From positions 310,001 to 374,000 of the forward strand of contig NZ_JPXI01000029.1 of the NCBI RefSeq assembly GCF_000740675.1: a stretch of DNA of 64,000 nucleotides. The letters run 5' to 3'. The position numbers and the translations under genes are program-made. Of the stretch, positions 14,888 through 23,566 are shown in pieces (within the stretch, counting starts at the first letter, position 1; every line of letters begins with the position of its first letter). Below the pieces are notes generated by a model. It had not been told where the DNA came from. It ran no database searches and saw only the letters and a program-made list of their open reading frames with translations. Origin of the DNA: Massilia sp. BSC265 (GTDB taxonomy: Bacteria; Pseudomonadota; Gammaproteobacteria; Burkholderiales; Burkholderiaceae_D).

Positions 14888-16858
14888 ATGTCACTGCTCG
14901 ACCACCAGCTTGAACTGCTGTCGCCCGCCAAAACCGCCGAGATCGGCCGCGAGGCCATCCTCCACGGCGCCGACGCGGTGTACATCGGCGGGCCCGCCTT
15001 CGGCGCGCGCCACAACGCCAGCAATCCGCTGGAGGACATCGCCGCCCTGGTGGAATTCGCCCACCGCTACCGCGCGCGCATCTTCGTGACCATGAACACG
15101 ATCATGCACGACAGCGAGCTCGATCTCGCCCGCAAGCAGATCTGGCAGCTGTACGAGGCCGGCGTGGATGCCCTGATCATCCAGGACATGGGCCTGCTGG
15201 AGATGGACCTGCCGCCGATCCAGCTGCACGCCTCGACCCAGTGCGATATCCGCACCGCCGAGAAGGCCAGGTTCCTGGGCGAGGTCGGCTTCTCGCAGCT
15301 GGTGCTGGCGCGCGAGCTCACCGTCGAGCAGATCAGGAAGATCAAAAGCGAAGTCGACACCCCGCTCGAGTATTTTGTCCACGGCGCCCTGTGCGTGGCC
15401 TTTTCGGGCCAGTGCTACATCTCGCATGCCGACACCGGCCGCAGCGCCAACCGCGGCGACTGCTCGCAGGCCTGTCGCCTGCCGTACACCCTGAGCGACG
15501 GCCAGGGCCGCGTGGTCGCGTATGAGAAGCACCTGCTGTCGATGAAGGACAACGACCAGAGCCGCAACCTGGAAGCCCTGGTCGACGCCGGCATCCGCTC
15601 GTTCAAGATCGAAGGTCGCTACAAGGACATGGGTTATGTGAAGAACATCACGGCCCACTATCGCCTGCTGCTGGATGAGCTGCTCGAGCGCCGCCCGGAA
15701 TTCGCACGCGCCTCCAGCGGCGATACCCGCGTGCTGTTCACTCCGGACGTGGACAAGAACTTCCACCGCGGCCACACCGATTATTTCGCGCTCGGCCGCC
15801 AGGACGACATCGGCGCCTTCGACTCGCCCAAGTACATCGGCGTCGAACTGGGCACGGTCACCCGCATCGGCCCGGACTTCATCGACCTCGCCACCAATGC
15901 GCCGATGGCCAACGGCGACGGCCTGAACTACATGAACAAGCGCGATACCGTCGGCATCCACGCCAACACGGTTCAAAAACTGGGCGAAGACGACGATGGC
16001 CAGCGCTGGCGCGTGTTCCCGAACGAGGTGGTGAAGAGCCTGGCGGGCCTGAAGGTGGGCACCATCGTCCACCGCAACCGCGACCACCAGTGGGAATCGG
16101 CACTGAGCAAGAAATCCTCGGAACGCAAGGTCCGCGTGGATCTGCTGCTCGCCGAGCGGCCGGACGGCCTGGTTCTCGCCATCCGCGACGAGGACGGCAT
16201 CGAGACCGCGACAAGCGCGGCGATTGCCCTGCAGCCGGCCCAGCAGGCGGCCCAGGCGGAAGCATCGCTGCGCACCAGCATCGCCAAGCTCGGCAATACG
16301 ATGTTCGAAGCCGGCTCGGTGGAGCTGCAGCTGTCGCAGCCCTGGTTCGTGGCATCGAGCGCCATCAATGCGCTGCGCCGCGATGCGATCGCCGCCCACG
16401 AAGCGGCGCGCCTGGCCAGCTGGGAGCGTCCGCCGCGCAAGGCCCCGAGCGAGCCGCCGGCGATCTATCCCGAGCAGCAGCTGAGCTACCTGGCCAACGT
16501 CTACAACGAAAAGGCGCGTGCCTTCTATCACAAGCACGGCGTCCAGCTGATCGATGCGGCCTACGAGGCGCACGAGGAGCCGGGCGAAGTTTCCTTGATG
16601 ATCACCAAGCACTGCCTGCGCTTCTCCTTCAACCTGTGCCCGAAGCAGGCCAAGGGTGTGCAGGGCGTGCAGGGCCAGGTCAAGGCCGAGCCCATGACCC
16701 TGGTGAGCGGCAACGAGCGCTATACCCTGCGTTTCGACTGCAAGCCCTGCGAGATGCACGTGGTGGGGGCGATGAAGGACAACATCCTCAAGCAGCCGCC
16801 ACCCTCGGCCGTCCCTTACAGCCCGCTGGTCTTCCACAAGCAGCGCCCGCGCGCCTGA
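14888..16858 (+). CDS. rlhA: 23S rRNA C2501 hydroxylase RlhA (peptidase U32 family)
   Basis: A 656-residue U32-family protein. E. coli RlhA (YdcP) is of the same size, and the shorter TrhP/YegQ lacks the long C-terminus seen here. The N-terminus LELLSPAKTAEIGREAILHG and GADAVYIGGPAFGAR matches the family. The Cys cluster HGALCVAFSGQCYIS ... GDCSQACRLPY is the predicted Fe-S or metal site, and a second Cys set is near the end (FNLCPKQ, DCKPCEMH). RlhA makes 5-hydroxycytidine in the peptidyl-transferase region of 23S rRNA. It is monocistronic and followed by a terminator. Confidence 0.85.
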   Translation: MSLLDHQLELLSPAKTAEIGREAILHGADAVYIGGPAFGARHNASNPLEDIAALVEFAHRYRARIFVTMNTIMHDSELDLARKQIWQLYEAGVDALIIQDMGLLEMDLPPIQLHASTQCDIRTAEKARFLGEVGFSQLVLARELTVEQIRKIKSEVDTPLEYFVHGALCVAFSGQCYISHADTGRSANRGDCSQACRLPYTLSDGQGRVVAYEKHLLSMKDNDQSRNLEALVDAGIRSFKIEGRYKDMGYVKNITAHYRLLLDELLERRPEFARASSGDTRVLFTPDVDKNFHRGHTDYFALGRQDDIGAFDSPKYIGVELGTVTRIGPDFIDLATNAPMANGDGLNYMNKRDTVGIHANTVQKLGEDDDGQRWRVFPNEVVKSLAGLKVGTIVHRNRDHQWESALSKKSSERKVRVDLLLAERPDGLVLAIRDEDGIETATSAAIALQPAQQAAQAEASLRTSIAKLGNTMFEAGSVELQLSQPWFVASSAINALRRDAIAAHEAARLASWERPPRKAPSEPPAIYPEQQLSYLANVYNEKARAFYHKHGVQLIDAAYEAHEEPGEVSLMITKHCLRFSFNLCPKQAKGVQGVQGQVKAEPMTLVSGNERYTLRFDCKPCEMHVVGAMKDNILKQPPPSAVPYSPLVFHKQRPRA

Positions 16859-16876
16859 ATTTGACCAATCGGTAAA

Positions 16877-16913
16877 AAACGCCGCCCGGTCGCCCGTGGC
16901 GGCGTTTCTATTT
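16877..16913 (+). terminator. Rho-independent terminator after rlhA
   Basis: AAACGCCGCC and GGCGGCGTTT form a perfect 10-bp stem around an 11-nt loop, followed by CTATTT. The A-run on the other side means it may work in both directions, ending the convergent Bug-receptor gene too. Confidence 0.8.
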
Positions 16914-16927
16914 AGCAGCCGGCAGGA

Positions 16928-17920
16928 TCAGTCGACGGTCGCGCCGCTGTCCTTCACGACCTTCGACCAGCGCGCATGCTCGGCCTGTACGAACTTGCCG
17001 AAGTTCGCCGGTGTATCGCCCACGAAGTCGGAACCGGTATCGGCCAACACCTTCTGGAATTCCGGTCCCTTCATCACCTTGATCGCCTCGGCATTGATCT
17101 TGGCGACCACGTTTGCCGGCGTCTTGGCAGGTGCAAACATGCCGTACCAGGCGTAGGACTCGATCTGCGGCTGGCCGGCTTCGGCGAAGGTCGGCACGTT
17201 CGGCAGCAGCGGCGAGCGCTTGGCGCCCGAGATCGCGATCGCCTTGACCTTGCCGCTCTTGATGTGCGGCATGATCGCGATAGTACTGTCGAACATCATC
17301 GGGATGTGGCCGCCCAGCAGGTCGGAGATGGCCGGCGCCGAACCCTTGTAGGGCACGTGGGTCATCGAGAGCTTGGTGACGCTGGCGAACAGTTCGCTGG
17401 TCAGGTGCTGCGGGGTGCCGTTGCCCGAGGAACCGTACGAAAACTGGCCCTTCTTGGACTGGATGTGGGCCATCAGCTCCTTGAGGTTGTTGGCAGGCAC
17501 CGAGGGATGGACGACCAGCACCAGCGGCACGCGCAGCAGGTTGGTGACCGGCGCCAGGTCCTTCAGCGGATCGAAGCTCATGCTCTTGTACAGGCTCGGG
17601 TTGATCACGATCGGTGCACTCGAGGTGATCAGGAGGGTCGTGCCGTCCGGCTTAGCGCGGGTGACGGCCGCCGTCCCGATGTTGCCGCCGCCGCCGGCGC
17701 GGTTGTCGATCACGAAGGATTGGCCCAGCCCCTGGGTCAGGCCCTTGGCGAGCGGGCGTGCGGCAATGTCCGACGGTCCGCCCGGCGGCCATGGCACCAC
17801 CACAGTCACGGTCGAGCCCGGCCAGTTCTGCGCCAGTGCACTGAAGGAAATCGCCGATGCCGCCGCTGCACATGCCAGCTTGAGAGCAGTACCCCCAGCC
17901 GTGCCGAAAAATAGTCGCAT
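16928..17920 (-). CDS. Tripartite tricarboxylate transporter receptor (Bug/TctC family)
   Basis: A 330-residue periplasmic binding protein. The signal peptide is MRLFFGTAGGTALKLACAAA then AASAISFSALAQ. The body has WPGSTVTVVVPWPPGGPSDI, QGLGQSFVIDNRAGGGGNIG, MTHVPYKGSAPAISDLLGG and PNVPTFAEAG, all typical of Bug proteins. Bug receptors bind carboxylates or other small anions and are strongly expanded in Burkholderiales. No tctA/tctB membrane genes are adjacent, the usual situation for orphan Bug genes. ATG 17920 is preferred over upstream ATGs because it begins the signal peptide and follows AGGGTGGAG. Confidence 0.92.
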   Translation of the reverse strand: MRLFFGTAGGTALKLACAAAASAISFSALAQNWPGSTVTVVVPWPPGGPSDIAARPLAKGLTQGLGQSFVIDNRAGGGGNIGTAAVTRAKPDGTTLLITSSAPIVINPSLYKSMSFDPLKDLAPVTNLLRVPLVLVVHPSVPANNLKELMAHIQSKKGQFSYGSSGNGTPQHLTSELFASVTKLSMTHVPYKGSAPAISDLLGGHIPMMFDSTIAIMPHIKSGKVKAIAISGAKRSPLLPNVPTFAEAGQPQIESYAWYGMFAPAKTPANVVAKINAEAIKVMKGPEFQKVLADTGSDFVGDTPANFGKFVQAEHARWSKVVKDSGATVD

Positions 17921-18101
17921 AGTCTCCACCCTTTGTTGATGCTTAGTTGATGAACTGGTATTGCGCAGACAGTTTATCCTATTCGTCACACTGGAAGACG
18001 GGCGGCGCGCTACGTGGAAATACGTAGTTTGTGCACGCATTGCCGCCCCTGCGGCCGCAAAGCGAGGGCTGCGCCGCTCGCGCGGCACCTGGGCCTTTGG
18101 C

Positions 18102-18425
18102 TCAACCGGGTATCTTCAGGCCCGCCGCCACGGCCAGGTAGATCAGGATCGCGCCGGACTCGAACAGGGGCAGTGGCTTGCCTCCCGGCCCGTTCGGGTC
18201 GAGGATGGCGGGGATCTTGTTGTTCGGGTTCAGCGAAAGAAAAGCCGCCGACATCCGGTCATCCGTCGCGAAGCTGACCTCGTGCGCCTCGTAGGGCAGC
18301 CTGGTTTCCTCGAGCATGATCGATGCCTTTACGCCGTTGGGCGTGGGCAGCGGGTACAGCTGGATGCGGTCGGGGTGCCGCGCGGGCCACTTGGCGGTGA
18401 TGCCGAAAGCGCTGAGATCCAACAT
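18102..18425 (-). CDS. Glutathione S-transferase N-terminal domain protein, truncated
   Basis: A 107-residue product that contains only the thioredoxin-fold half of a YfcG/Ure2p-like GST: IQLYPLPTPNGVKASIMLEE, LNPNNKIPAILDPNGPGG and PLFESGAILIYLA. Complete enzymes are about 210-230 residues. Here the reading frame stops shortly after the ESGAILIYLA helix, with the tail VAAGLKIPG. The all-helical domain that makes the substrate pocket is absent, so it is either a pseudogene or a redox-only remnant. GGAGG precedes ATG 18425. Confidence 0.7.
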   Translation of the reverse strand: MLDLSAFGITAKWPARHPDRIQLYPLPTPNGVKASIMLEETRLPYEAHEVSFATDDRMSAAFLSLNPNNKIPAILDPNGPGGKPLPLFESGAILIYLAVAAGLKIPG

Positions 18426-18508
18426 GGCGGTCCTCCGTCGGATTGCGGGACTGCCAACGATAGCAAACTTCCGGCCGGCCCGCCGACGCCAGTCCTTTTC
18501 TCCCCCCC

Positions 18509-19108
18509 TCAACCGAAGAGCTTGTTGGCCGTGCGTGCGATCAGCTCGCCCTGGTGGCGTGCCCCGCCGAGCTCGATCTCGCTCGGCTGGCGCTGGCCCT
18601 GGCCGCCGGCGATGGTCGAGGCGCCATAGGGGCTGCCGCCGACGATCTCGTCGAGCGACATCTGGCCCGCGTAGCTGTACGGCAGGCCCACCACCGTCAT
18701 GCCGAAGTGCAGCAGGTTGGTGATGATCGAGAACAGGGTCGTTTCCTGGCCGCCGTGCTGGGTGGCGGTCGAGGTGAAGGCCCCGCCCACCTTGCCGTTC
18801 AGGGCGCCGCGGGCCCACAGGCCGCCGGTCTGGTCGAGGAAGGCTGCCATCTGGGCCGGCATGCGGCCGTAGCGGGTCGGCGCGCCGATGATGATCGCGT
18901 CGTAGTCCGGAAGCTCATTCACGGTCGCGATCGGGGCGTCCTGCTGCAGCTTGAAGTGGGCGTGCTTCGCGATTTCTTCCGGCACCGTTTCGGGAACGCG
19001 CTTCACGTCCACCGTCGCGCCGGCCGCGCGCGCGCCTTCGGCCACTGCATTGGCCATCTGCTCGATGTGGCCATAGGTCGAGTAGTACAGCACCAGGACT
19101 TTCGACAT
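18509..19108 (-). CDS. wrbA: NAD(P)H:quinone oxidoreductase WrbA (type IV)
   Basis: A 199-residue flavodoxin-like protein: [20 protein letters not shown] for the FMN-phosphate loop, [18 protein letters not shown], and a loop [18 protein letters not shown] that contacts the flavin. It ends with the WrbA-specific [20 protein letters not shown]. The enzyme reduces quinones by two electrons and limits semiquinone/ROS formation. The MSK start at 19108 follows GAGGAAGG; an ATG four codons upstream is less likely. Confidence 0.93.
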   Translation of the reverse strand: MSKVLVLYYSTYGHIEQMANAVAEGARAAGATVDVKRVPETVPEEIAKHAHFKLQQDAPIATVNELPDYDAIIIGAPTRYGRMPAQMAAFLDQTGGLWARGALNGKVGGAFTSTATQHGGQETTLFSIITNLLHFGMTVVGLPYSYAGQMSLDEIVGGSPYGASTIAGGQGQRQPSEIELGGARHQGELIARTANKLFG

Positions 19109-19177
19109 ACCTTCCTCCACGTGATTGGAAAAATCCTATTCTGCTTCGAAAGGCATTTTCACGTCACCCGCCAGAAG

Positions 19178-19855
19178 TCAGGTTTTCGCCAACCAGTCCA
19201 GTGCCGACTCGGCGATGCCGGGCGGGATCACGTGCTCGCCCTCGAACTCTTCGTAGCGCAGCGGGTAGCCGGCGGCGCGCAGCTGGGCCACGATGCGTCG
19301 GCTGCAGGGATCGATCGGCAGGATAGGGTCGTCGGTGCCGTGCGAGATGAACACGTTGGGTTCGCCGCGAGGAGTCATCGGCCCGATGAAGCCCGGCGAG
19401 AACGCCAGTACGTGGGTGAACAGATCGCCGTTGGCCAGGCCCAGCGACAGCGCGTACGAGGCGCCATCGGAAAAGCCTCCGACCGCCACGCGCGTGTCGT
19501 CGACGTGGTAGCGTGCGAAGACGTCGGCGAGCGCGCGGTCGGCCAGGTCGCGGTCGGGACCGTAGCTGCGTCCGGCGATGATGTCCCAGGTATGGCGGGT
19601 CGATGCCGGCGCCACCAGGATCAGGCCGGCGTGGTCGGCCAGGTGCAGCAGCACCCGCAAGCCATCGTGGGCATGGCCGCCGGCCCCGTGCAGCAGCAGG
19701 ACCAGCGGCGCCGGCCTATCCGGGCGGTATTGGCTGGAAACGAAGACGTAGCTGTCGCGGGTCCCGCCCACGTCGAGCTTGTGCAGGCCTGTCGGGGCCT
19801 CAAGGGGGAATACGGCGGCGGGCGCGGGTCGCGCGCCCAGACGTGCGTCGGGCAT
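19178..19855 (-). CDS. Alpha/beta-hydrolase, phospholipase/carboxylesterase-like
   Basis: A 225-residue alpha/beta hydrolase. Motifs are the oxyanion HGAGG in LVLLLHGAGGHAHDGL, the nucleophile elbow GGFSDGASYALSLGL (G-x-S-x-G), the Asp in FISHGTDDPILPID and the His in FEGEHVIPPGIAE. There is no signal peptide. The layout fits the esterase/phospholipase (YpfH/LpqC-like) groups; substrate cannot be predicted. GGAGG precedes the ATG. It lies between wrbA and the LpxO-like gene on the same strand but with gaps of 49-70 bp. Confidence 0.85.
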   Translation of the reverse strand: MPDARLGARPAPAAVFPLEAPTGLHKLDVGGTRDSYVFVSSQYRPDRPAPLVLLLHGAGGHAHDGLRVLLHLADHAGLILVAPASTRHTWDIIAGRSYGPDRDLADRALADVFARYHVDDTRVAVGGFSDGASYALSLGLANGDLFTHVLAFSPGFIGPMTPRGEPNVFISHGTDDPILPIDPCSRRIVAQLRAAGYPLRYEEFEGEHVIPPGIAESALDWLAKT

Positions 19856-19903
19856 GGTGGCCTCCTCGGGCGGTTTGCCGGCCGAGGAGGCTGCCTCGCC
19901 CGG

Positions 19904-20803
19904 TCAGATCCAGTAGATGAAGGCGGCCAACGCGATCACCAGTCCCACGCGGGTGATGTTGTAGGCCGTCTTGTTCCACGCCTTGAGACGGCGGCGGTAC
20001 TGGCCCATGTAATAGGAAATGCGGAACAGCTTGCTCACCAGGCCAACCTGGTCGCCGGTTTCGTTGGGCGAGGCGGCGGCCGTCATGACGGTGCGGCCGA
20101 ACCAGCGGTTGAATGCCCCCATCCAGCGATAGCGCATCGGACGCTCGACGTCGCAGAACAGGATCACCCGGTCGCTTTCGCTGCCATTGATGGCCCAGTG
20201 GATATAGGTTTCATCGAAGACCACGCCCTGGCCGTCGCGCCAGCTGTGGCGTTCGCCGTCCACCTCGATGAAGCAGCGGTCGTCGTTCGGCGTGGCCAGG
20301 CCGAGGTGGTAGCGCATCGAGCCGGCAAAGGGGTCGCGGTGCGGGTTCAGCTTGCCGCCCGGCGGCAGCTCCGCGAACATGGCCGCCTTCACCGAGGGGA
20401 TCGACTGCAGCAGCGCATAGGTTTGCGGGCACAGGCGCTCGGCCGACGGGTGGCTGGCGTCGTACCACTTCAGGTAGAAGCGCTTCCAGCCGTTCTTGAA
20501 GAAAGAGTTGAAGCCGGCGTCGTCGTTCTGCTCGGCCGCCTTGATCTTCTTGAGTGCCAGCAGGTTTTCGGCTTCGGCACGGATGACCGGCCAGTTCTCC
20601 TGCAGGCGCGCCAGCTCCGGGAATGCGCTCACCGGGATGAAGGGCGTGCTCGGGACCCGCGAGAACTTGTGCATGAAGATGTTGATCGGCGCCATGAACG
20701 ACGAATGGTCGAACAGCTGGCGCCGGAAAGGCAGGCGCACGCGGCCCCGGAAGTGGATGTGCAGGATCGAGAGAACGTAAAAACCGACCACTACCCATTT
20801 CAT
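19904..20803 (-). CDS. lpxO: Aspartyl/asparaginyl beta-hydroxylase family protein, LpxO-like
   Basis: A 299-residue protein with an N-terminal hydrophobic segment (WVVVGFYVLSILHIHF), a Fe(II)/2-oxoglutarate beta-hydroxylase core and a C-terminal helix (YNITRVGLVIALAAFIYWI). The core has LPPGGKLNPHRDPFAGSMRY (H-x-D), FDETYIHWAINGSESDRVIL (distal His) and RYHLGL. Size and two-ended membrane anchoring match LpxO, which hydroxylates the secondary acyl chain of lipid A at the inner membrane. Other beta-hydroxylase paralogues are close, so the symbol is provisional. Confidence 0.7.
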   Translation of the reverse strand: MKWVVVGFYVLSILHIHFRGRVRLPFRRQLFDHSSFMAPINIFMHKFSRVPSTPFIPVSAFPELARLQENWPVIRAEAENLLALKKIKAAEQNDDAGFNSFFKNGWKRFYLKWYDASHPSAERLCPQTYALLQSIPSVKAAMFAELPPGGKLNPHRDPFAGSMRYHLGLATPNDDRCFIEVDGERHSWRDGQGVVFDETYIHWAINGSESDRVILFCDVERPMRYRWMGAFNRWFGRTVMTAAASPNETGDQVGLVSKLFRISYYMGQYRRRLKAWNKTAYNITRVGLVIALAAFIYWI

Positions 20804-20990
20804 TGCGACCTCCGTCCGTGCTGGCTTACCTGATGAGGGACGCAGGATATCACAACGGCCAGACGGCCGTCGGTGGCCGGGTCGTAATTTTGGGAAACTA
20901 TGTCACGCCGGCAATTCCTCAGCGGAGCGCCGGCGTCTTGCTGCTGGGACTGGGGCAAGCCAGTCCAGGAAAGACTACCGAGATGCGTTC

Positions 20991-21218
20991 TTAGTGCTGG
21001 ACCGAGGTGATCGCATACCCTTTTTCACTGATCTGGCCGGCGACGTTGTCGAGATCGTAGTCCTCGAGCCGGTCGGCGTCGTCGGGCACTTCGATCGCAC
21101 GGACTTCGATTTCCCAGTCGGTGTTGGTGGCTTCTTCAGGGATGTTGCGTGCTTCCGGGACTGCCAGGTAAGACAGCTTGCCCTCGTTTTCTGGTCTGCG
21201 GTAAATATCCAGGCGCAT
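20991..21218 (-). CDS. DUF6139-like small protein
   Basis: A 75-residue acidic cytosolic protein: MRLDIYRRPENEGKLSYLAV, then EATNTDWEIEVRAI and ISEKGYAITSVQH. I recognise the pattern as the DUF6139 type found in Oxalobacteraceae; no function is known. GAGGAAA before ATG 21218 fixes the start; an upstream extension contains the hairpin region and is rejected. Confidence 0.65.
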   Translation of the reverse strand: MRLDIYRRPENEGKLSYLAVPEARNIPEEATNTDWEIEVRAIEVPDDADRLEDYDLDNVAGQISEKGYAITSVQH

Positions 21219-21239
21219 AGTCGTTTCCTCAAAGTCAAA

Positions 21240-21264
21240 GCCCGCTTTCCCGATGAAAGCGGGC
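21240..21264 (-). terminator. Hairpin upstream of the DUF6139-like gene
   Basis: GCCCGCTTTC and GAAAGCGGGC form a perfect 10-bp stem with a 5-nt loop, followed on the minus strand by TTTGACTTTG. It lies 21 bp before the DUF6139-like start. It may terminate the upstream membrane-protein transcript, or sit in the leader as a regulatory or stabilising hairpin. Confidence 0.5.
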
Positions 21265-21340
21265 AGTTCCACAGTAGAAGATCGAAACGCTGTCGTCTGT
21301 TAATTGGCCCACACTCAGCCGCGCAGCCTGCCACCAGGGC

Positions 21341-21541
21341 TCAGCGGCCGGGCGATGCCCCGAGTATGCGTGCCGGCAGCATCACGATGGCGCGCAGCAA
21401 CTCGAATACGGCCTCGACCCCGACACCAAGCAACCGGAACGGCAGCAGGAGCAGCCAGACCAGCGGGTACAGCACCAGGGCCAGCAGGGCAATGGGCCAG
21501 CACAGGAACAGCAGCAGCAACCATAGCAGGAAACCGAACAT
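21341..21541 (-). CDS. Small hydrophobic membrane protein
   Basis: A 66-residue, almost wholly hydrophobic product: MFGFLLWLLLLFLCWPIALL followed by ALVLYPLVWLLLLPFRLLGV and an amphipathic tail. Two membrane segments are predicted. GAGGAGCG precedes ATG 21541, 8 nt away. The in-frame upstream extension (to 21715) has no such signal and overlaps the divergent small gene. Similar small proteins occur in this family of bacteria without known role. Confidence 0.6.
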   Translation of the reverse strand: MFGFLLWLLLLFLCWPIALLALVLYPLVWLLLLPFRLLGVGVEAVFELLRAIVMLPARILGASPGR

Positions 21542-21628
21542 TGTCTCGCTCCTCTGAAAAATAACGGCGCAGGAGAAGGGTAGGCTGCCGGGGCCATCCA
21601 GGCAACGGATCTGCGACAAATGGGAGAA

Positions 21629-21838
21629 ATGACGGGGTGGATGGGGGAAAAGCTCGGCCAGGCGGATTGCATGGCCCAGGCCGAGCATCTCGACGCCGTT
21701 TACGTCGATCCGCAAATGAACGAAACAGCCAAGGGCGCGGATGCATTCCGACTGGCGATGGCCGAGATCGAATACTTCAATACCCTGCCCGACGAAGACG
21801 TCTATCAGGCGTTCATGGATTGGGAGACCTTAGATTGA
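21629..21838 (+). CDS. Small acidic protein of unknown function
   Basis: A 69-residue frame from ATG 21629 (GGGAGAA just upstream). The C-terminal 40 residues, MNETAKGADAFRLAMAEIEY then FNTLPDEDVYQAFMDWE, look like a genuine helical acidic domain; the first 30 residues are less protein-like. An internal start near ATG 21718 is possible. No family recognised. Confidence 0.45.
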   Translation: MTGWMGEKLGQADCMAQAEHLDAVYVDPQMNETAKGADAFRLAMAEIEYFNTLPDEDVYQAFMDWETLD

Positions 21839-21861
21839 TCCCTGAGCAGCTTCCCGAAAAA

Positions 21862-22776
21862 TCAGGCAAACGCCGCCAGCTGCTCCCTCACACGCTGGTT
21901 CACCACCTGCGCCCTCAGTGAGGCCTGCAGCGAGGGAATCGACCCGCCCGCCCGGTACTGGAAGGCCACGTGCACCAGGTCGCCCGCCTCCACCTGCACC
22001 GGCTGGGCCAGCGGCAGCGTCATGTAGTGGTTCAGCCAGTCGATGGTGGTCGACTCTTCCTGCACGATCGCGAGCACGTTCTTGGTAATGAAGCGCATCG
22101 CATTGAGCAGGCCGCTCTTCTCCGCCACGATCCCGCCTTCCCAGGAAAACACATTGTCGACCGGCTGGTTGAAGTCGATCAGGCTGTACACGGCCGGCTG
22201 GCCCAGCTCGACGGTGCCCGAATGGACCACGCCGGTCTCCTGGAACTGCACGATCGGCGCATGAAAGCCTTCGAAATCGTACTCCTGCTGGATCGGCTGG
22301 GCCGCCATGATGACCGCCTCGGGCAGGAACACCGGCAGCGGGCCGCCGAATCTGGCCAGGTAGCGGCGCTTGAAGGATTCGATCACCTCGACCTGCTTTT
22401 CGCGCAGCATGGCGACGTGGATCATCTCGCAGATGACGACATCGACCGGCTCCGGCGGCAGGTAATCGAAGGCGTCGGCATGGATCACCTCGACCTTGTG
22501 GCCGTTGGGATTGATCGCCAGGAACTTGCGCGCCTCGCGCACCATGTCGGGGTTGAATTCGACGCAGTAGACCTTCGCCGCCTTCTGGGCCGCAAAGAAG
22601 GACAGCACGCCGGTGCCGCCGCCCAGCTCCAGCACTTTGGCGCCCGGCTTGACCGCATAGTGGATGGCGGACTTGAAGCTGTGCATCCGGTTCTGGTCCA
22701 TCAGCATGTTGTGATGGTAGTGCACTGGAATGAACTGCCCCAGGTAGCAGCTTTCGATTTCGCGTTCGTTCAGCAT
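21862..22776 (-). CDS. SAM-dependent methyltransferase, protein-arginine-methyltransferase-like fold
   Basis: A 304-residue protein. An N-terminal helix (LNEREIESCYLGQFIPVHYH) is followed by the SAM site AKVLELGGGTGVLSFFAAQK (motif I), VYCVEFNPDMVREARKF and VIHADAFDYLPPEPVDVVIC. The acidic loop CEMIHVAMLREKQVE recalls the first Glu of the PRMT double-E hairpin. The C-terminal 140 residues are beta-rich, as in the PRMT barrel. The start at 22776 is favoured by AGGG-type sequence upstream; ATGs at 22797 and 22827 are alternatives. Bacterial PRMT-like proteins are uncharacterised, so the substrate is open. Confidence 0.75.
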   Translation of the reverse strand: MLNEREIESCYLGQFIPVHYHHNMLMDQNRMHSFKSAIHYAVKPGAKVLELGGGTGVLSFFAAQKAAKVYCVEFNPDMVREARKFLAINPNGHKVEVIHADAFDYLPPEPVDVVICEMIHVAMLREKQVEVIESFKRRYLARFGGPLPVFLPEAVIMAAQPIQQEYDFEGFHAPIVQFQETGVVHSGTVELGQPAVYSLIDFNQPVDNVFSWEGGIVAEKSGLLNAMRFITKNVLAIVQEESTTIDWLNHYMTLPLAQPVQVEAGDLVHVAFQYRAGGSIPSLQASLRAQVVNQRVREQLAAFA

Positions 22777-22897
22777 AATTGGCCCTATCTCCCTCATGGT
22801 CGTTATCCGTGGAGGCATTATGGCCAAGGATGCAGGCGCTTCAAGCGGCGAGCTGCGGGGTGTTTACCGCCTAGTTCCCAGCAAAAATGTGAAACGC

Positions 22898-23563
22898 TTA
22901 GCGCTTGAAGTTGGAAATCGTCGCTGCGATGTCCGTTTGGCCGGCGCGCTCGGCGATCTGGGCCGCCGTCAGGCCCTCGGTGTTTTTCAAGGCCGGGTTG
23001 GCGCCCTGCTCCAGCAGCAGGCGCACCATGCCGGACTGGGCTTCGCGCGCAGCCATCATCAGCGGCGTGTAGGCGCCGCTCTGTTTTGGCGACAGCGCGT
23101 CCAGCCTGGCCTTGCGGGCGATCAGCAGGCGGGCGATGTCTTCGCTGCCGCCGGCGGCCGCATAGTGCAATGGCGTCCAGCCGGAACGGTTCACCTTCGC
23201 GCCCTTGGCGAGCAAGGCCTCGGCCGCGCGGCGGTTGTTCCTGAAGGCGGCCATCATCAGCGCCGTGTTGCCGTTGATGGCCTCGGCTTCGAGGTCGGTT
23301 CCGGGGTGAAGCAGCAAGGCGTCGAACACGCGCATCGATCCCTCGCGCACGGCCAGCACCAGGGCCGGTTCGCCGCCGACCGGGTTGATCGCGTTCGGAT
23401 TGATCTCCTTCCCCACCATCGATTTGACCGCGGAGACATTGTCGACCTGCACCGCGCGGAAGAAGTTGGCGACCTGCTCGGGTGTTGCCGCCGAGGCGGT
23501 ACCAAGGTGAACGGCTGCGGCAAGCAGGCAGCCGGAGAGGATCGCGCGGCGGGTTCGGGTCAT
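22898..23563 (-). CDS. Exported ankyrin-repeat protein
   Basis: A 221-residue protein with a signal peptide (MTRTRRAILSGCLLAAAVHL then GTASA) and five ankyrin-like units. Two good ones are GNTALMMAAFRNNRRAAEALL and GWTPLHYAAAGGSEDIARLL. It starts 3 nt after the tatD stop, so it is the last gene of the leftward mltG...tatD series. Periplasmic ankyrin proteins usually mediate protein binding; the partner is unknown. Confidence 0.88.
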   Translation of the reverse strand: MTRTRRAILSGCLLAAAVHLGTASAATPEQVANFFRAVQVDNVSAVKSMVGKEINPNAINPVGGEPALVLAVREGSMRVFDALLLHPGTDLEAEAINGNTALMMAAFRNNRRAAEALLAKGAKVNRSGWTPLHYAAAGGSEDIARLLIARKARLDALSPKQSGAYTPLMMAAREAQSGMVRLLLEQGANPALKNTEGLTAAQIAERAGQTDIAATISNFKR

Positions 23564-23566
23564 GGC

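Noticed and set aside
20803..20994. 63-codon plus-strand frame between LpxO-like and DUF6139-like genes
   Set aside because: No ribosome-binding site and no domain; the region is better read as promoter/leader of the minus-strand gene.
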